In this document: positions 6,323 through 7,653 of the stretch, piece by piece
Position numbering within the stretch: position 1 is the stretch's first letter
Layout of the letters: every line of letters begins with the position of its first letter
From: CAYNDL01 sp964396115
Lineage (GTDB): Bacteria; Patescibacteriota; Andersenbacteria; UBA10190; CAIZMI01
Direction of reading: 5' to 3'
DNA length: 7,653 nt
Assembly (NCBI GenBank): GCA_964396115.1
Contig: CAYNDL010000043.1
Span: forward strand, 1-7,653
Notes under the pieces: generated by a model
What the model was told of the DNA's origin: nothing
Databases searched by the model: none
Seen by the model: only the letters and a program-made list of their open reading frames with translations
Program-made: the position numbers and the translations under genes

Positions 6323-7653
6323 ATGGCAGGTGATAATGTAATTTTGCGTTTTTCGGAGGTGAGTTTTGAATATGAAAATCATAGGCAGTTATTGGACGAG
6401 GTTAGTTTTTCTGTACGGACTGGAAGTCGAATTACGCTTATGGGGCAAAATGGAGCAGGTAAGAGTTCATTATTTAAGTTGATCACCGGGGAATTACAGC
6501 CAACCGCTGGAAGGATTTCTAGAACGCCAAGCGAAGCGACTGTGGCCATTGCCAGGCAAGTAATGCCGAAGGAGATGGCCGGTTTAACTGTGCGCGAATA
6601 CTTTGCTAGCGCGTTGCCTGAGAATGAATTTAAGATTGATAAGCGGATTAAGGAAATATTCGAGGTTGTTAACCTAAACTTGCCTTTGGATAAGAAGGTG
6701 GGCGAATTTTCTGGCGGGCAGCAGGCAAGGCTTCTTCTTGCACATGCTTTGATCCAAAACCCAGACATATTGCTTTTGGACGAGCCGACAAATAACTTGG
6801 ACCAGCACGGCATCGACCATCTCACGATGTTTCTTGTCCTGTATGAGAAGACCTGTATCGTAATTTCTCACGATGCCGATTTTTTGAACTCTTTCACGGA
6901 CGGTGTTTTGTACCTTGATGCTGCGACTCAGAAGATTGAACAGTATTCCGGAAATTATAATGACGTAGTCGAAGAGATAAAGAAGAGGATAGAAAAAGAA
7001 AACTTGTTGAACGCCCGGATGCAAACGCAGATAAAAGAGAAAAGGGCACAAGCGGAAGTATTTGCGCACAAAGGCGGAAAGATGCGTGGTGTTGCTAAAC
7101 GCATGCGCCAAGTTGCTGATATTGCAGAAGAAAATATTGTCGAGGTGCGCAGGGAAGATAAGGCGATAAGGCCTTTTGATATTCCAGCACAGGAATTCGT
7201 CGGTCCTTTTAATGGTGAGATTATTAAGTTCAACGGCATTTCCTATATGAAGAACCACGAATTGGTTGAAAAAGAGCTTAACGTAATAGTAAACAAACGC
7301 ACGCACGTGCTGGTAGAAGGTCCAAACGGAACTGGAAAGAGCACCCTGCTTGAGAAGTTGGCCAATAGGAACGCTGAAAATGCCGTAATTCACCCCGACG
7401 TGAGGATTGGCTATTACAAACAAGATTTCGGAAACTTGGACTTTGATCACATTGCTTATGATGTTCTCGAGGAAGTAATGGAAGATAAGGATGAACATGT
7501 CTTGCGTTCTACTGCCGCGGGTTTCTTGTTGGACGGAAAGATTCTTTCAAATCCTATTAGGGCTTTGTCTGAGGGGCAAAAAGGCCTTCTATCGTTTTGC
7601 CGGTTAGTGTTGTTAGAACCAGGCTTGTTAATTCTGGATGAACCGACAAACCA
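6323..7653 (+). CDS. ABC-F family ATPase (ribosome-associated), 3' end cut off
   Basis: 443 codons are visible, with two ABC nucleotide-binding domains and no membrane helices, the hallmark of ABC-F proteins. Domain 1 has Walker A GQNGAGKS (41-48), signature SGGQQAR (130-136), Walker B LLLDEPTNNLD (150-160) and H-loop SHD (His183). A charged helical linker (about 205-290, with MRGVAKRMRQVADIAEE) corresponds to the segment that reaches the ribosomal P site in characterised members. Domain 2 has Walker A GPNGTGKS (333-340), a variant signature LSEGQ (415-419) and a Walker B LLILDEPTN cut by the edge. ATG 6323 has no Shine-Dalgarno sequence but fits the promoter. Members act in translation or in resistance to ribosome-binding antibiotics; which subtype applies cannot be decided here. 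It seems unrelated to the left-hand nuclease module. Confidence 0.93.
   Translation, partial: MAGDNVILRFSEVSFEYENHRQLLDEVSFSVRTGSRITLMGQNGAGKSSLFKLITGELQPTAGRISRTPSEATVAIARQVMPKEMAGLTVREYFASALPENEFKIDKRIKEIFEVVNLNLPLDKKVGEFSGGQQARLLLAHALIQNPDILLLDEPTNNLDQHGIDHLTMFLVLYEKTCIVISHDADFLNSFTDGVLYLDAATQKIEQYSGNYNDVVEEIKKRIEKENLLNARMQTQIKEKRAQAEVFAHKGGKMRGVAKRMRQVADIAEENIVEVRREDKAIRPFDIPAQEFVGPFNGEIIKFNGISYMKNHELVEKELNVIVNKRTHVLVEGPNGTGKSTLLEKLANRNAENAVIHPDVRIGYYKQDFGNLDFDHIAYDVLEEVMEDKDEHVLRSTAAGFLLDGKILSNPIRALSEGQKGLLSFCRLVLLEPGLLILDEPTN

Noticed and set aside
6355..6374. Strong GGAGGTGA with an ATG 9 bases later, inside the ABC-F gene
   Set aside because: The ATG at 6372 is out of frame and its reading frame ends after a few dozen codons; the sequence simply encodes SEVSFEY of the ABC-F protein.
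6674..7498. Long leftward open frame (about 274 codons) opposite the ABC-F gene
   Set aside because: The opposite strand encodes a clear ABC-F protein with all motifs; the antisense translation is rich in Phe, Leu and Tyr and shows no recognisable domain.

Overview
The window probably comes from a bacterium of the candidate phyla radiation (Patescibacteria) or a similarly small-genomed lineage. This is an inference from short intergenic gaps, mostly weak or absent Shine-Dalgarno sequences, a LexA domain with a Bacillus-type recognition helix, and small membrane proteins of unknown function. I cannot place it more closely. No rRNA, tRNA, CRISPR array or insertion sequence was recognised.

Left part (1-5337). 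Two large genes diverge from a 100-base intergenic region. The leftward gene (1679 to the left edge) encodes an unusual fusion. It has a complete LexA-like repressor: winged helix, an Ala-Gly cleavage site and the Ser/Lys dyad. A proline-rich linker carrying a QLPLF sliding-clamp-type motif follows, then a D12-class N6-adenine DNA methyltransferase with a DPPY motif. The rightward gene (1780-5337) encodes a 1185-residue protein with an N-terminal Mrr/PD-(D/E)XK-like domain, a long TPR-type solenoid, and a C-terminal PIN nuclease domain with its acidic residues in place. My hypothesis is that the pair is a DNA-damage-responsive restriction/defence module. In this model the methyltransferase is also the repressor of the nuclease gene, it may be tethered to the replication clamp, and RecA-stimulated self-cleavage switches the locus. 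I do not know of a described system with this architecture.

Middle part (5338-6322). A possible 43-codon leftward ORF meets the nuclease gene tail to tail, followed by a rightward terminator. Next come a four-helix membrane protein of unknown function (5560-5970) that may be leaderless, and a small single-helix membrane protein (6041-6256) whose stop codon sits in the loop of its own terminator.

Right part (6323-7653). A well-formed promoter leads into an ABC-F family ATPase, cut off by the window edge inside its second Walker B motif. It is a housekeeping or ribosome-associated type and shows no obvious link to the left-hand module.

By hand-sampled lines, the methyltransferase gene is more AT-rich (roughly 32-45% GC per line) than the nuclease gene (roughly 42-55%), so the two halves may have different histories.
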